A stretch of 64,000 bases of DNA. Source: DASYAE01 sp036501535. GTDB taxonomy: Bacteria; Actinomycetota; Actinomycetes; Streptomycetales; Catenulisporaceae. The DNA lies in NCBI GenBank assembly GCA_036501535.1, contig DASYAE010000236.1:1-64000 (forward strand). The letters run 5' to 3'. The translations under genes were made by a program, and so were the position numbers. Positions 51,572 through 59,683 of the stretch are shown one piece after another; the stretch's first letter is position 1; every line of letters starts with the position of its first letter. The notes beneath the pieces were generated by a model. That model was not told where the DNA came from and made no database searches. It saw nothing but the letters and a program-made list of their open reading frames with translations.

Positions 51572-51619
51572 TCAGGGCGGGCGCGTCGAATCAGCGCACA
51601 TAAAATCAGTGCACGTCGA

Positions 51620-53128
51620 TCAGCATGCGTTGATTTTCCTGGCGCCGTCCCAGGTGAGCGTGGCCAGCGAGCCGCCGGGCAGCGCGCACTCGGCGCTGTA
51701 GCCTTCCCAGCGCACGTCGACGGTCCGCGTCTCGTCGCTCTCGTTGTGCGCGAGCAGCGTGATCGTCTCGTCCTCGCCGCGGAAGGCGACGCTCGCGATG
51801 TCCGCGCCGGACTCGGTCTCGACCCGCACCGCGCCGGGCCGGGTGAAGCGGGAGAGATGGCCGAGCGCGTAGTACTCGGCGTTGAGGGTGTAGGTGTCGT
51901 CGTCCTCGACGGTGATCACGCCGGAGAAGTCGGTGAAGCCGTTGGCGTGCGGGCCGCCGCTGGGGTCGAGGGCGAGGTTCCAGGTGACCGCGGTGCGCGA
52001 CCAGTTCCGGGTGGCGCCGATCACCACGTTGCGGGCGTGCCAGCGCAGGGTGTCGCTGAAGGCCTTTGCGTCGCTGTCGGCCGGACCGCGCGAGCCGGAG
52101 CACTCGGTGAAGTAGACGTCCTTGTTCGGGAAGCGGTCGTGCAGCCGGCTCTGCGCCGCCGGATCGCCGTAGTAGCAGTGGAACGCGGTGCCGGCCACCC
52201 AGCGCGCGGTGTCCGGGTCGGCCAGGATGGCGAACGGGTAGTCCCGCTCGGGGTCCTGGCCGGGCGGGGTCGAGGCGACGTCGTCCGGGTGGATGGCCCA
52301 GTTGTGGTCGAACGCGACGATGCGGGTCTCCAGCCCGGCCCGCCGCAGCGCCGGACCGAGCGCCCGGATCAGCTTCTTCGCCTGCGCGACGCCGAGGTGC
52401 ATGCCCGGGATGTCGGGGTTGCGGTTCTGCGGCTCGTTCTGCAGCGTCAGCGCGTCGACCGGCACCCCGGCCCGGTCGTAGGCCTCGATGAAGCGCACCA
52501 GGTACTCGGCGTAGGCCTCGTAGTAGCGCTCGGCGTCGATCAGCTCGCCGCCGACCAGCGAGCCGCTCGTCTTCATCCACGCCGGCGCGCTCCACGGCGT
52601 GCCCATCACCCTGAGCCGCGGGTTGTAGCGCCGGGCGTGGCGCAGCAGCGGCAGGATCCGCGCCTCGTCGTGCTCGATGCTGAACCGGGCCAGGCCGAAG
52701 TCGGTCTCGCCGTCCGGGACGTCGTCGTAGGTGTAGTACCGCGGCGCGTCGACGAAGGCCGACGCGCCGACCGGCTGTCGCAGATAGCTGAGTCCGATGC
52801 CGAGGGACGGCGAGAACAGCCGCCGCATGACCTCCTCGCGGCGCTCGGCGGACATCCGCCAGAGCAGCGCCGCGGAGGAGTCGGTGATCGAGGCGCCGCA
52901 GCCGAGCAGGCTCTGGCCGGTGCGGGAGGCGTCCACGGCGATCGAGGCGCGGGCGTCGGCGGCGTCGCCGACCGGCCGGGGCCGGAACTCCAGCGCCGCG
53001 CACATGCTCAGCAGGCTGGTTCGGTCCGCGGTGGTCAGCCACATGCCGACGGCCGGCCCGGCGCCGCCGTGCGCGGCCTGCCGGACGCCCACCCCGCCAC
53101 GCCCGACCGGGGCCGAATCGGATCCCAT
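51620..53128 (-). CDS. GH30 glycosidase without signal peptide
   Basis: The 502-residue protein is a second GH30 enzyme: LLGCGASITDSSAALLWR, TPWSAPAWMKTSG, the acid/base Glu in LTLQNEPQNRN and the nucleophile Glu in YFTECSGSRG, followed by the usual side beta-domain. Unlike the secreted paralogue it has no signal peptide or lectin domain and likely acts inside the cell on imported oligosaccharides. It starts at ATG 53128 after GAGG. It converges with the ROK gene, and the two ends share a 10-bp inverted repeat. Confidence 0.88.
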   Translation of the reverse strand: MGSDSAPVGRGGVGVRQAAHGGAGPAVGMWLTTADRTSLLSMCAALEFRPRPVGDAADARASIAVDASRTGQSLLGCGASITDSSAALLWRMSAERREEVMRRLFSPSLGIGLSYLRQPVGASAFVDAPRYYTYDDVPDGETDFGLARFSIEHDEARILPLLRHARRYNPRLRVMGTPWSAPAWMKTSGSLVGGELIDAERYYEAYAEYLVRFIEAYDRAGVPVDALTLQNEPQNRNPDIPGMHLGVAQAKKLIRALGPALRRAGLETRIVAFDHNWAIHPDDVASTPPGQDPERDYPFAILADPDTARWVAGTAFHCYYGDPAAQSRLHDRFPNKDVYFTECSGSRGPADSDAKAFSDTLRWHARNVVIGATRNWSRTAVTWNLALDPSGGPHANGFTDFSGVITVEDDDTYTLNAEYYALGHLSRFTRPGAVRVETESGADIASVAFRGEDETITLLAHNESDETRTVDVRWEGYSAECALPGGSLATLTWDGARKINAC

Positions 53129-53346
53129 CCATGCCTCTTCATCGCGGCTGCTTCATCGCGGCTGTGCGGCGTCGCCCGAGCGGTCGCCGCAGTTCCGAGC
53201 CGGTCCGGAAAACGCCGAGCCGGGCACCCGGGCTAGATGCTTGTCGGCAGGCGGCCGCAAAGTCAAGCAGGATCGGGCGGCGGCCGGGCGCGGACCACAC
53301 GACGGGTCCGGCCGACGCGCCGTCCGGAGGGTTCGGGCGGTGCCGG

Positions 53347-53715
53347 TCACTCGGCCTTTTGCGGCTCGCGGGCGTCCGCGTCCGTATCCGCATCGGCATC
53401 CGCGTGTGTGCCCGTGTCCGTGTCCGAGCGGTCGTCGGCCGCGGCGATCTCGTCATCCCTGCCTTCGTCGTCGCCGTCCCCGCCGCCGCCGTGCGCCTCT
53501 TCCGCGTCGCCGCCCACGGCGCCGGTCTCGGCCTGACCGCCGGGCTGCTCCGTGCCCACCGTCCCGGCCCGCTGCGCGTCGCGGACCGCATCGCGCGCCT
53601 CGCCGATCACCTCGTCCAGGTGCTCCGACTTCTCCTTCAGCTCGCGCAGCGCCCTGCGGTCCTCGGCCTTGTCCTGCGGCGGCGCCCCGGCCGCCGAAGC
53701 GTCACGTTCGTCCAT
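53347..53715 (-). CDS. Acidic, Asp/Gly-rich hypothetical protein
   Basis: The 122-residue protein has a charged helical part (KAEDRRALRELKEKSEHLDE, then VIGEARDAVRDAQRA, about 15-55) and a highly acidic, Gly-rich tail with DADADTDADA repeats. ATG 53715 follows AAGGAGG at 8 bases, one of the best ribosome sites in the window, which supports real coding. It resembles small stress-type hydrophilic proteins but has no assigned family. It is divergent from a small zinc-ribbon gene. Confidence 0.65.
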   Translation of the reverse strand: MDERDASAAGAPPQDKAEDRRALRELKEKSEHLDEVIGEARDAVRDAQRAGTVGTEQPGGQAETGAVGGDAEEAHGGGGDGDDEGRDDEIAAADDRSDTDTGTHADADADTDADAREPQKAE

Positions 53716-53848
53716 GTTTCCGACCTCCTTCGCAGGTCTCCGGGTTGCCGCGACAGCGGAATCGACACCCGCCAAGGCGAAGTCGGCCGATAATGAGACA
53801 GGTCGGTTCCGGGGTGCGAGCCGACGGCGGCAAATCGGGGAGGACATC

Positions 53849-54070
53849 GTGGCTTCGGTCCGGGACTGGCTGAGGAAGCGCATCTATCTGGTTGGCGTGT
53901 CGACCTCTTTCGACTTCCGGTGCGAGAGCTGCAACCAGGTCTTCAACGTCAAGACGTGGCGCACCGTGCGGCGCTATGAGATGAACAAGCCGAACACGCT
54001 GCGGCGATGCACCGTATGCGGTAATCGCACATGGGCCACCCTCGTGTATGACCTACGTCGGCACAGGTGA
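53849..54070 (+). CDS. Small zinc-ribbon protein
   Basis: The 73-residue protein has two CxxC pairs, FRCESCNQVF (about 24-33) and RRCTVCGNRTW (about 52-62), making one zinc ribbon, and a basic C-terminus DLRRHR. The GTG at 53849 has GGGGAGGA about 4-6 bases upstream. It could bind nucleic acid or protein. It is divergent from the acidic protein gene, and I do not know a function. Confidence 0.65.
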   Translation: MASVRDWLRKRIYLVGVSTSFDFRCESCNQVFNVKTWRTVRRYEMNKPNTLRRCTVCGNRTWATLVYDLRRHR

Positions 54071-54175
54071 TCCGGACCCGCGTATCAAGCATCACCCGAA
54101 AGTCGACAAGCGCATATGGCCACCCGGTGGCCTAACACAATGCCTTCACCAGCATAGGAACGAGCGAGAGAGCGG

Positions 54176-55360
54176 CTACTGCGGCTGCTCCAGGACCGCC
54201 GGGCCCGCGCCGCGGCCGACCAGCCAGGCCGCCAGCTCCTCGCGCTGCGCCGAGCGGGCGATGTCGAGCGGCGTCTGGCCCGACCAGGGCGCCGGCCAGT
54301 CGAGCTGCGCGCCGTGCTCCAGCAGGTACTGCGCAGCCTCGAGTTGGCCGGCGCGGCAGGCGTTCCAGAACGCGGTGCTGACCTGCTCCGCCGGCGGAGC
54401 CGGGTCGGCCTCGAGGTACTGCCTGATCAGCGCCATCTCGCCCAGTCCCCCGGCGACGGCGATCCCGGCCCGTGCGCCGCGCTCCCACAGCCGTCGGGCC
54501 GCCGCCCACTGCGCGTAACCGAGCGCCGAGGCTATCGGGCCCTCGCCGTTGATCGACGAGCCGGGGTGTTCGATGTCTGCTCCGGCGTCGAGCAGCGCGT
54601 CGATGAGCTCGACGTCGTCGTTGCTGGCGGCCCAGTGCAGCGCGGTCTCGTGGTGCCAGGTGTCCGTCACGTGCGCGTCGATGTCGGCGCCTGCCGAGAC
54701 CAGGGCGTTCACCATGGCGACCGGGTTCGGGCGGTGACCGGGGGCGTTGGCGTAGATGTGCAGCAGCGGCATCGCGTCGATCCGGCACGCCGCCAGGCCC
54801 GGGTCGGCGTCGAGCAGCCGGACCACCCGGCCGACGTCGCCGTCCTCGAGCACTGCGACGAGCTCCACCGCTGCCGGGCTCTCGGCGGGCAGGTCGCGAG
54901 GACGCCCGGCCGGAGTCGGCCCCGATGCTTCGGTGCTGATATTCGTGGCCGGATCGGCAGGCTGCATCGGCGAGCCGAACAGGACGAGATTGCCGTCCGG
55001 ATCGATGTGCGCCACCTCGCGCATCCCGTAGTCCGTGTCGTGTGCCGCGCGGCCCTGCGCCATCCCGGCCACCTCCAGCTCCGCGGCCATCCCGTCGGCG
55101 GACTCGACGCTCACGTACACCCAGGTCGCGGTGCGCTTCGGATCATGCTCCGGCTTCACCGCGAAGTGCAGCGCGACCCCCTCGCGCTCGCCGATCGCGA
55201 ACTGCGCCTGCGCCGCCTCCACGCCGCCGACAGCGCCGAACTCGAATCCGAGGCGGCCGTAGTGCTCGACCGTGCGCGCCATATCAGTGCTCGGCATTCC
55301 CGGGGCCACACTGAGCAGCCTGCCCCGCGGCGCCGCGGATCTCCCCGCCGTCCCGCTCAT
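54176..55360 (-). CDS. VOC (glyoxalase-like) domain fused to ankyrin repeats
   Basis: The 394-residue protein has an N-terminal VOC domain (about 15-130: SVAPGMPSTDMARTVEHYGR, HIDPDGNLVLFG) and a C-terminal set of about five ankyrin repeats (about 165-390: MPLLHIYANAPGH, ETALHWAASNDDVELIDALL, TAFWNACRAGQLEAAQYLLE, GQTPLDIARSAQRE). The combination is unusual. The ATG overlaps the stop of the MarR gene by 4 bp (ATGA, 55357-55360), so translation is coupled. It may bind a small molecule and another protein; the MarR neighbour may respond to the same compound. Confidence 0.8.
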   Translation of the reverse strand: MSGTAGRSAAPRGRLLSVAPGMPSTDMARTVEHYGRLGFEFGAVGGVEAAQAQFAIGEREGVALHFAVKPEHDPKRTATWVYVSVESADGMAAELEVAGMAQGRAAHDTDYGMREVAHIDPDGNLVLFGSPMQPADPATNISTEASGPTPAGRPRDLPAESPAAVELVAVLEDGDVGRVVRLLDADPGLAACRIDAMPLLHIYANAPGHRPNPVAMVNALVSAGADIDAHVTDTWHHETALHWAASNDDVELIDALLDAGADIEHPGSSINGEGPIASALGYAQWAAARRLWERGARAGIAVAGGLGEMALIRQYLEADPAPPAEQVSTAFWNACRAGQLEAAQYLLEHGAQLDWPAPWSGQTPLDIARSAQREELAAWLVGRGAGPAVLEQPQ

Positions 55361-55833
55361 GAATTCGCTCCCTGATTTCGATCGTTCATCCGCTCTTCCT
55401 TGACCTCGGCGAGCGCCACCAGGCCGGCCCGCAGCCCGGCCAGCTGCCGCGGCGAGATCCGCCGGGCCAGCTCGGCGTCGACCTCGTCGACCGCGGCGTG
55501 GATCGCCGCCGCGGCGGCCCTCCCCCGGTCGGTCAGCTCGATCAGCATCCGGCGGCGGTCCGCCGGATTGATCTGCCGGGTGAGGTACCCGCGCAGCACC
55601 AGGACGTCGACCAACTGGCTCGCCGCCTGCTTGCTGACGTCCAGGCCGCGGGTCATCTCCAGCGCCGAGACGCCCTGGTTGACCATGCCGCCGAGGACGA
55701 AGGGCCCGTTGCGCGGGACGTCCTCGAAGCCGGCGGCGGCCAGCCGCTCGGCGATCGCCAGGGCGTACGCGCCCCGCGCGGCGCGCAGCAGGCCGGGGAT
55801 CGTGGCCACGTCGGTCGAAGTGTGGTCCGGCAT
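55357..55833 (-). CDS. MarR family regulator
   Basis: The 158-residue protein has the MarR winged helix: GGMVNQGVSALEMTRGLDVS, KQAASQLVDVLVLRGYLTRQ, and the wing NPADRRRMLIELTDRGRAAA. A helical C-terminus completes the dimer interface. It is the first gene of a two-gene operon with the VOC-ankyrin gene. Promoter elements lie directly upstream with a -10 box seven bases from the ATG, which suggests a leaderless mRNA. Direct repeats over the -35 box are likely its own binding sites. Confidence 0.88.
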   Translation of the reverse strand: MPDHTSTDVATIPGLLRAARGAYALAIAERLAAAGFEDVPRNGPFVLGGMVNQGVSALEMTRGLDVSKQAASQLVDVLVLRGYLTRQINPADRRRMLIELTDRGRAAAAAIHAAVDEVDAELARRISPRQLAGLRAGLVALAEVKEERMNDRNQGANS

Positions 55834-55839
55834 GCCAGC

Positions 55840-55890
55840 ACGATACGTTCAGACGGGCCAAACAGTCAAGAAAGTTGACAGTCAAGAAAG
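55840..55890 (-). promoter_or_regulatory. MarR promoter with direct-repeat operator
   Basis: On the minus strand TTGACT (complement of 55864-55869) and TATCGT (complement of 55840-55845) are 18 bp apart. On the plus strand ACAGTCAAGAAAG repeats at 55862-55874 and 55878-55890, 16 bp apart, covering the -35 region, with a TTGACAGTCAA palindrome between. Confidence 0.6.
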
Positions 55891-56127
55891 CTGTCGAGTG
55901 CGGGTGCGCGCATGCGCGCGCCGGATGACCGGATGAATCGGGCCGCCGCTCCCGCCTCGACGAGGGGCGCGAGAGCGGCGGCGATCCTCGAGTGCCCGCA
56001 TCGGCCGAGTTCAATCTGTGGATGCGCAGATCCGCAGCTCGGGCGCCTCCACCTGATTTAGAAGGCATATATTCGTCATCAGATATATAAGTCGGCGGCA
56101 TGCGCTCTCACCGGATTCGGCGAGTCC

Positions 56128-56796
56128 ATGGCCGCCACCGCCACGGTGCTGTTCAAGGAGTTCGACGGCCTCTACGCCTACACGCAGAGCGACGAGATCT
56201 CCGTGCTGCTCCCGCAGAGCAGCGCGTTCTTCGGCCGCGGCGTGGAGAAACTCGTCTCCCTCGCCGCGGCCACCGCGAGCGCCGCGTTCACCGAGGCCGT
56301 CGGTCACCGCGCCGCGTTCGACGCGCGGCTGTGGACCGGGGACGGGGTCGAGGACGTCGTCGACTACTTCGCGTGGCGCCAGGCGGACGCCGGTCGCAAC
56401 GCCCTGAGCACCTGCGCCTACTGGGCGCTGATCGGGCAGGGGCTGACGGCGCGGCAGGCGCACGGCCGGCTGCTCGGCCTCAGGCGCGCGGCCAAGCAGG
56501 AGCTCCTGGCCGGCTGCGCGCCCTCCTTCGAGGAGCGGCCGGCCTGGCAGCGGCGCGGCACCGGGATCTGGATCGAGACCTTCGAGAAGCAGGCCCACGA
56601 CCCGAGGGCGCAGCAGGATGTCACGGCCCTGCGCCGGCCCCTGCGCCGCGAGTCCGAGCTGCCCGAGGGCGCCGCATACCGGGATCTCGTGCAGGATCTG
56701 GTCACGCGCTCGACTCGGCCGGCTTCAGCCGCCGCAGCCGGAACGACGGTTGCCGCGGCCGCGGCCGCGAGTCCGACGACCGCGACGACGGCATAA
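56128..56796 (+). CDS. Thg1-like tRNA(His) guanylyltransferase, N-terminally truncated
   Basis: The 222-residue frame contains the middle and end of a Thg1-like protein: ATATVLFKEFDGLYAYTQSD, EISVLLP, VVDYFAWRQADAGRNALSTC and a WQRRGTGIW stretch. The usual first 50-60 residues, which carry the metal-binding RxDGR motif with a catalytic Asp, are absent. Homology seems to begin only a few codons upstream (FGES before the ATG), and no other frame upstream supplies the missing part. The C-terminus has an extra Ala/Thr-rich tail. It is either a decaying copy or a shortened protein with another role. A strong hairpin follows. Confidence 0.65.
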   Translation: MAATATVLFKEFDGLYAYTQSDEISVLLPQSSAFFGRGVEKLVSLAAATASAAFTEAVGHRAAFDARLWTGDGVEDVVDYFAWRQADAGRNALSTCAYWALIGQGLTARQAHGRLLGLRRAAKQELLAGCAPSFEERPAWQRRGTGIWIETFEKQAHDPRAQQDVTALRRPLRRESELPEGAAYRDLVQDLVTRSTRPASAAAAGTTVAAAAAASPTTATTA

Positions 56797-56869
56797 GGCC
56801 CGCGCGCACCTCGCCGGAGCGCCGTGCCGGATCGCCGACCACAGCTGAGCAGCCGCAGAACGCAGGGCA

Positions 56870-56912
56870 TGGCAGGGCCCGTGAATCCGTCGCCGATCCA
56901 CGGGCCCTGCCA
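56870..56912 (+). terminator. Strong hairpin terminator
   Basis: TGGCAGGGCCCGTG (56870-56883) pairs with 56899-56912 (14-bp stem, 15-base loop) about 75 bp after the Thg1-like stop. The rest of the 386-bp gap to the GH27 gene holds the promoter described next and no further gene. Confidence 0.75.
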
Positions 56913-56984
56913 CGGGCGCCGCCACCTGCCCACACTCGGTCCCGGTAACAGCCGCCGCTTGGCGGACCCCTGACGTCCGGGGTC

Positions 56985-57013
56985 TTGACACGTGGTGCCC
57001 GCGCTCGTAGGTT
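56985..57013 (+). promoter_or_regulatory. Promoter of the GH27 gene
   Basis: TTGACA (56985-56990) and TAGGTT (57008-57013) are separated by exactly 17 bp, a near-consensus vegetative promoter. The leader to the start codon at 57183 is about 165 bases and AT-rich around 57025-57075. Confidence 0.75.
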
Positions 57014-57182
57014 TCCCGCCGAGGCAACAATTATCTACATGTTTCAACGATCAATTCAGATGTTGTCTGTTTGATTTCTTCAGATGCTGTGCGTTCCCTT
57101 TGGTGGCGGGGTGCAGGAAGTCGCGGCCTTCGCGCTCGGGGGCGCGTCGTTGCGTCATACCCACCGCGCTCCGGAGGAGAGT

Positions 57183-59468
57183 ATGAGCAGACTGTTTCGC
57201 GGCCTGATGGCCGCGGTCCTCGCGGCCCCGATGGCCGCCGCGGCCCTGGTGGCCGCCGGCCCGCCCGCGAGCGCCGAGGCGAACGGGGTCGGCCTGACCC
57301 CGGCGCTCGGCTGGAGCAGTTGGAGCTACATCCGGCACGACCCGACCGCCGCCGACATCGAGGCGCAGGCCGCCGCCATGAAGAGCAGCGGCCTGGCCAA
57401 GGCCGGCTTCGAATACGTCAACATCGACGACTTCTGGTACAACTGCCCCGGAAGCCAGGGTCCTGACGTCGACCAGTACGGCCGCTGGGTGACGAACGCG
57501 ACCGAGTTCCCGCCGGGTCCGAACGGCGAGAACGGGATCGAGGTCGTCGCCGACTACATCCACTCGCTGGGCCTGAAGTTCGGGCTCTACGTCACGCCCG
57601 GCATCTCCAAGCAGGCCGTGGCACAGAACACGCCGATCCAGGGCACCGGCTACACCGCGGACCAGATCGCCACCACGACCGGCGAGAGTAACTACAACTG
57701 CGGCGGCATGGTCGGCATCAACTACAGCGCCCCGGGGGCGCAGGACTTCGTCAACTCGTGGGCGAACGAGTTCGCCTCGTGGGGCGTGGACTACGTCAAG
57801 ATCGACGGCGTCGGCACCAAGGACGTCGGCGACGTGCAGGCCTGGTCCTCGGCCCTGCAGCAGACCGGCCGGCCGATCCACCTGGAGCTGTCGAACAGCC
57901 TGAGCATCTCCGCCGCCTCGACCTGGGCGCAGTACTCCAACGGCTGGCGCACCGGCGGCGACATCGAGTGCTACTGCGGCGCGAACGGCTCCAGCTATCC
58001 GCTGACCGACTGGTCGAACGTCGACTCGCGGTTCAACCAGGTGGCGCAATGGCAGCCCGATGGAGGGCCGGGCGCGTTCAACGACTACGACTCGCTGGAG
58101 GTCGGCAACGGCAGCAACGACGGCCTGACGCCGGACGAGCGACAAACCCAGATGAGCCTGTGGTCCCTGGCCTCCTCGCCGCTGATCCTGGGCACCGACC
58201 TGACCAACCTCGACCCCACCGACCTGTCCTATCTGAAGAACACCGCGGTGCTGTCCGTGGACCAGGACGGGATCGACGCCTCGCGGATCGTGGACATGGC
58301 CACGCAGCAGGTCTTCACCAAGACCGAGAAGAACGGCGACGTGGTCGTCGGGCTGTTCAACACCGGCAGCCAGCCGGAGGCCGTCTCGACCACCGCGGCC
58401 GCACTGGGCCTGCCCGCCGGGACGGACTACGTGCTGGACAACCTCTGGACGCACAAGGACACGGAGAGCACCGGCCCGGTCTCCGCGACGGTCGACCCGC
58501 ACGGCGTCGCGCTGTTCCGGATCACCCCGACACGCAACCCGATCGCCGCGCCGCCGAGCACTTCGATCGCGCAGACCGGCCTCGGCACGGTCACCGCGCA
58601 GCAGCCGACCACGGCCACCGTCTCGCTGACGAACAACGGCCCGCTGCCGCTGCTGCTGGCGAAGCTCAACCTGACCGGCCCGAGCGGCTGGACCGTGAAG
58701 CCGACCTCGCAGCAGCTCTTCGTGGCCGTGCCGAGCGGCAAGACGGTGCAGACGACGTATCAGGTCACTGCGCCACAACCGACGCAGCTGTTCGCGCCGG
58801 GCACCGCGACCATCAGCGCGGCGTATACGTGGCCGGGCATAACGCCACAGAAACAGTCGGCGTCGTACAGCGTGATGACGGCGACGCCGGTCCAGGCGCC
58901 GTACCTGACCTACTCGTCGGCCACTGACGCACCGGCGGCATACGCCCAGGTGGGCCAGCAGTTCGGCATCCAGGGCGCCGGATCCGACCTCTACAGCGAC
59001 GCCGACGCCTACACGACGATCTACCAAGCCGGCGCGGTCGGTTCGGCGTCCACGATCGAGACCGAGGTGACGTCGCAGACGGACCTGAGCGGCTACGCCA
59101 AGGCCGGCATCATCGTGCGCAACGACATGACCGGCAGCGGCACCACGCCCGAGGGCGTGATCCTCTACGAGTCGCCGTCCGGCGGGTTCCAGCTGGAGTG
59201 GGACAGCAACGGCGGCGACTTCATTACCTCGGTCACCCCGGCGAACGGCACCATCCCGGACAGCCTGCCGGTGTACCTGAAGCTGGTGAAGTCGGGCTCG
59301 ACCTACACCGGCTACTACTCGACCGACGGCACCACCTGGAACACGGTCGGCAGCGAGACGCTGCCGGCGCAGAACGCCACGCAGGACGCGGGCATGTTCG
59401 TCGAGTCGCACTCCTCGGGAGCCCCGGGGACGGCGGACTTCAACGGCTTCACCGTGACTTCGCCGTGA
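57183..59468 (+). CDS. Secreted GH27 alpha-galactosidase
   Basis: The 761-residue protein has a signal peptide (about 1-31), a GH27 barrel (about 37-330) with ALGWSSWSY, NIDDFWYN, the nucleophile Asp in DYVKIDGVG and the acid-type RTGGDIE, and a C-terminal beta domain. A NEW3-type Ig-like module (about 460-560, TVSLTNNGPLPLLLAKLNLT) and a C-terminal jelly-roll-like module (about 585-761, DTW-type strands) follow. It should release terminal alpha-galactose or related sugars outside the cell. ATG 57183 follows GGAGGAGA. It is a monocistronic gene with its own promoter and terminator. Confidence 0.9.
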   Translation: MSRLFRGLMAAVLAAPMAAAALVAAGPPASAEANGVGLTPALGWSSWSYIRHDPTAADIEAQAAAMKSSGLAKAGFEYVNIDDFWYNCPGSQGPDVDQYGRWVTNATEFPPGPNGENGIEVVADYIHSLGLKFGLYVTPGISKQAVAQNTPIQGTGYTADQIATTTGESNYNCGGMVGINYSAPGAQDFVNSWANEFASWGVDYVKIDGVGTKDVGDVQAWSSALQQTGRPIHLELSNSLSISAASTWAQYSNGWRTGGDIECYCGANGSSYPLTDWSNVDSRFNQVAQWQPDGGPGAFNDYDSLEVGNGSNDGLTPDERQTQMSLWSLASSPLILGTDLTNLDPTDLSYLKNTAVLSVDQDGIDASRIVDMATQQVFTKTEKNGDVVVGLFNTGSQPEAVSTTAAALGLPAGTDYVLDNLWTHKDTESTGPVSATVDPHGVALFRITPTRNPIAAPPSTSIAQTGLGTVTAQQPTTATVSLTNNGPLPLLLAKLNLTGPSGWTVKPTSQQLFVAVPSGKTVQTTYQVTAPQPTQLFAPGTATISAAYTWPGITPQKQSASYSVMTATPVQAPYLTYSSATDAPAAYAQVGQQFGIQGAGSDLYSDADAYTTIYQAGAVGSASTIETEVTSQTDLSGYAKAGIIVRNDMTGSGTTPEGVILYESPSGGFQLEWDSNGGDFITSVTPANGTIPDSLPVYLKLVKSGSTYTGYYSTDGTTWNTVGSETLPAQNATQDAGMFVESHSSGAPGTADFNGFTVTSP

Positions 59469-59494
59469 GCTGACACGACCGCCGGGAGACCGGC

Positions 59495-59529
59495 CAGGAG
59501 CCCGGGATCACCGCGATCCCGGGCTCCTG
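59495..59529 (+). terminator. Strong hairpin terminator after GH27
   Basis: CAGGAGCCCGGGATC (59495-59509) pairs perfectly with 59515-59529 around a 5-base loop, starting 26 bases after the stop codon. Confidence 0.85.
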
Positions 59530-59558
59530 CGCGCTCCCCGCCGCATCTCCTCCGAGCC

Positions 59559-59587
59559 TTGACGCGACCGCGCGCCGGTCCTAGAGT
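59559..59587 (+). promoter_or_regulatory. Promoter of the chitinase gene
   Basis: TTGACG (59559-59564) and TAGAGT (59582-59587) have a 17-bp spacer. Twenty bases further, TTAGTAA-TCT-TTCCTAA (59608-59624) is an inverted repeat with one mismatch in the position expected for a repressor site. Confidence 0.7.
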
Positions 59588-59683
59588 CCGGCCAAGCAGT
59601 CGAGCGGTTAGTAATCTTTCCTAATTCGAATGCACATCGGGTGCGGGCGACGCCGCATCGGGGCCGCCCGCGAGGAGGAGCCC

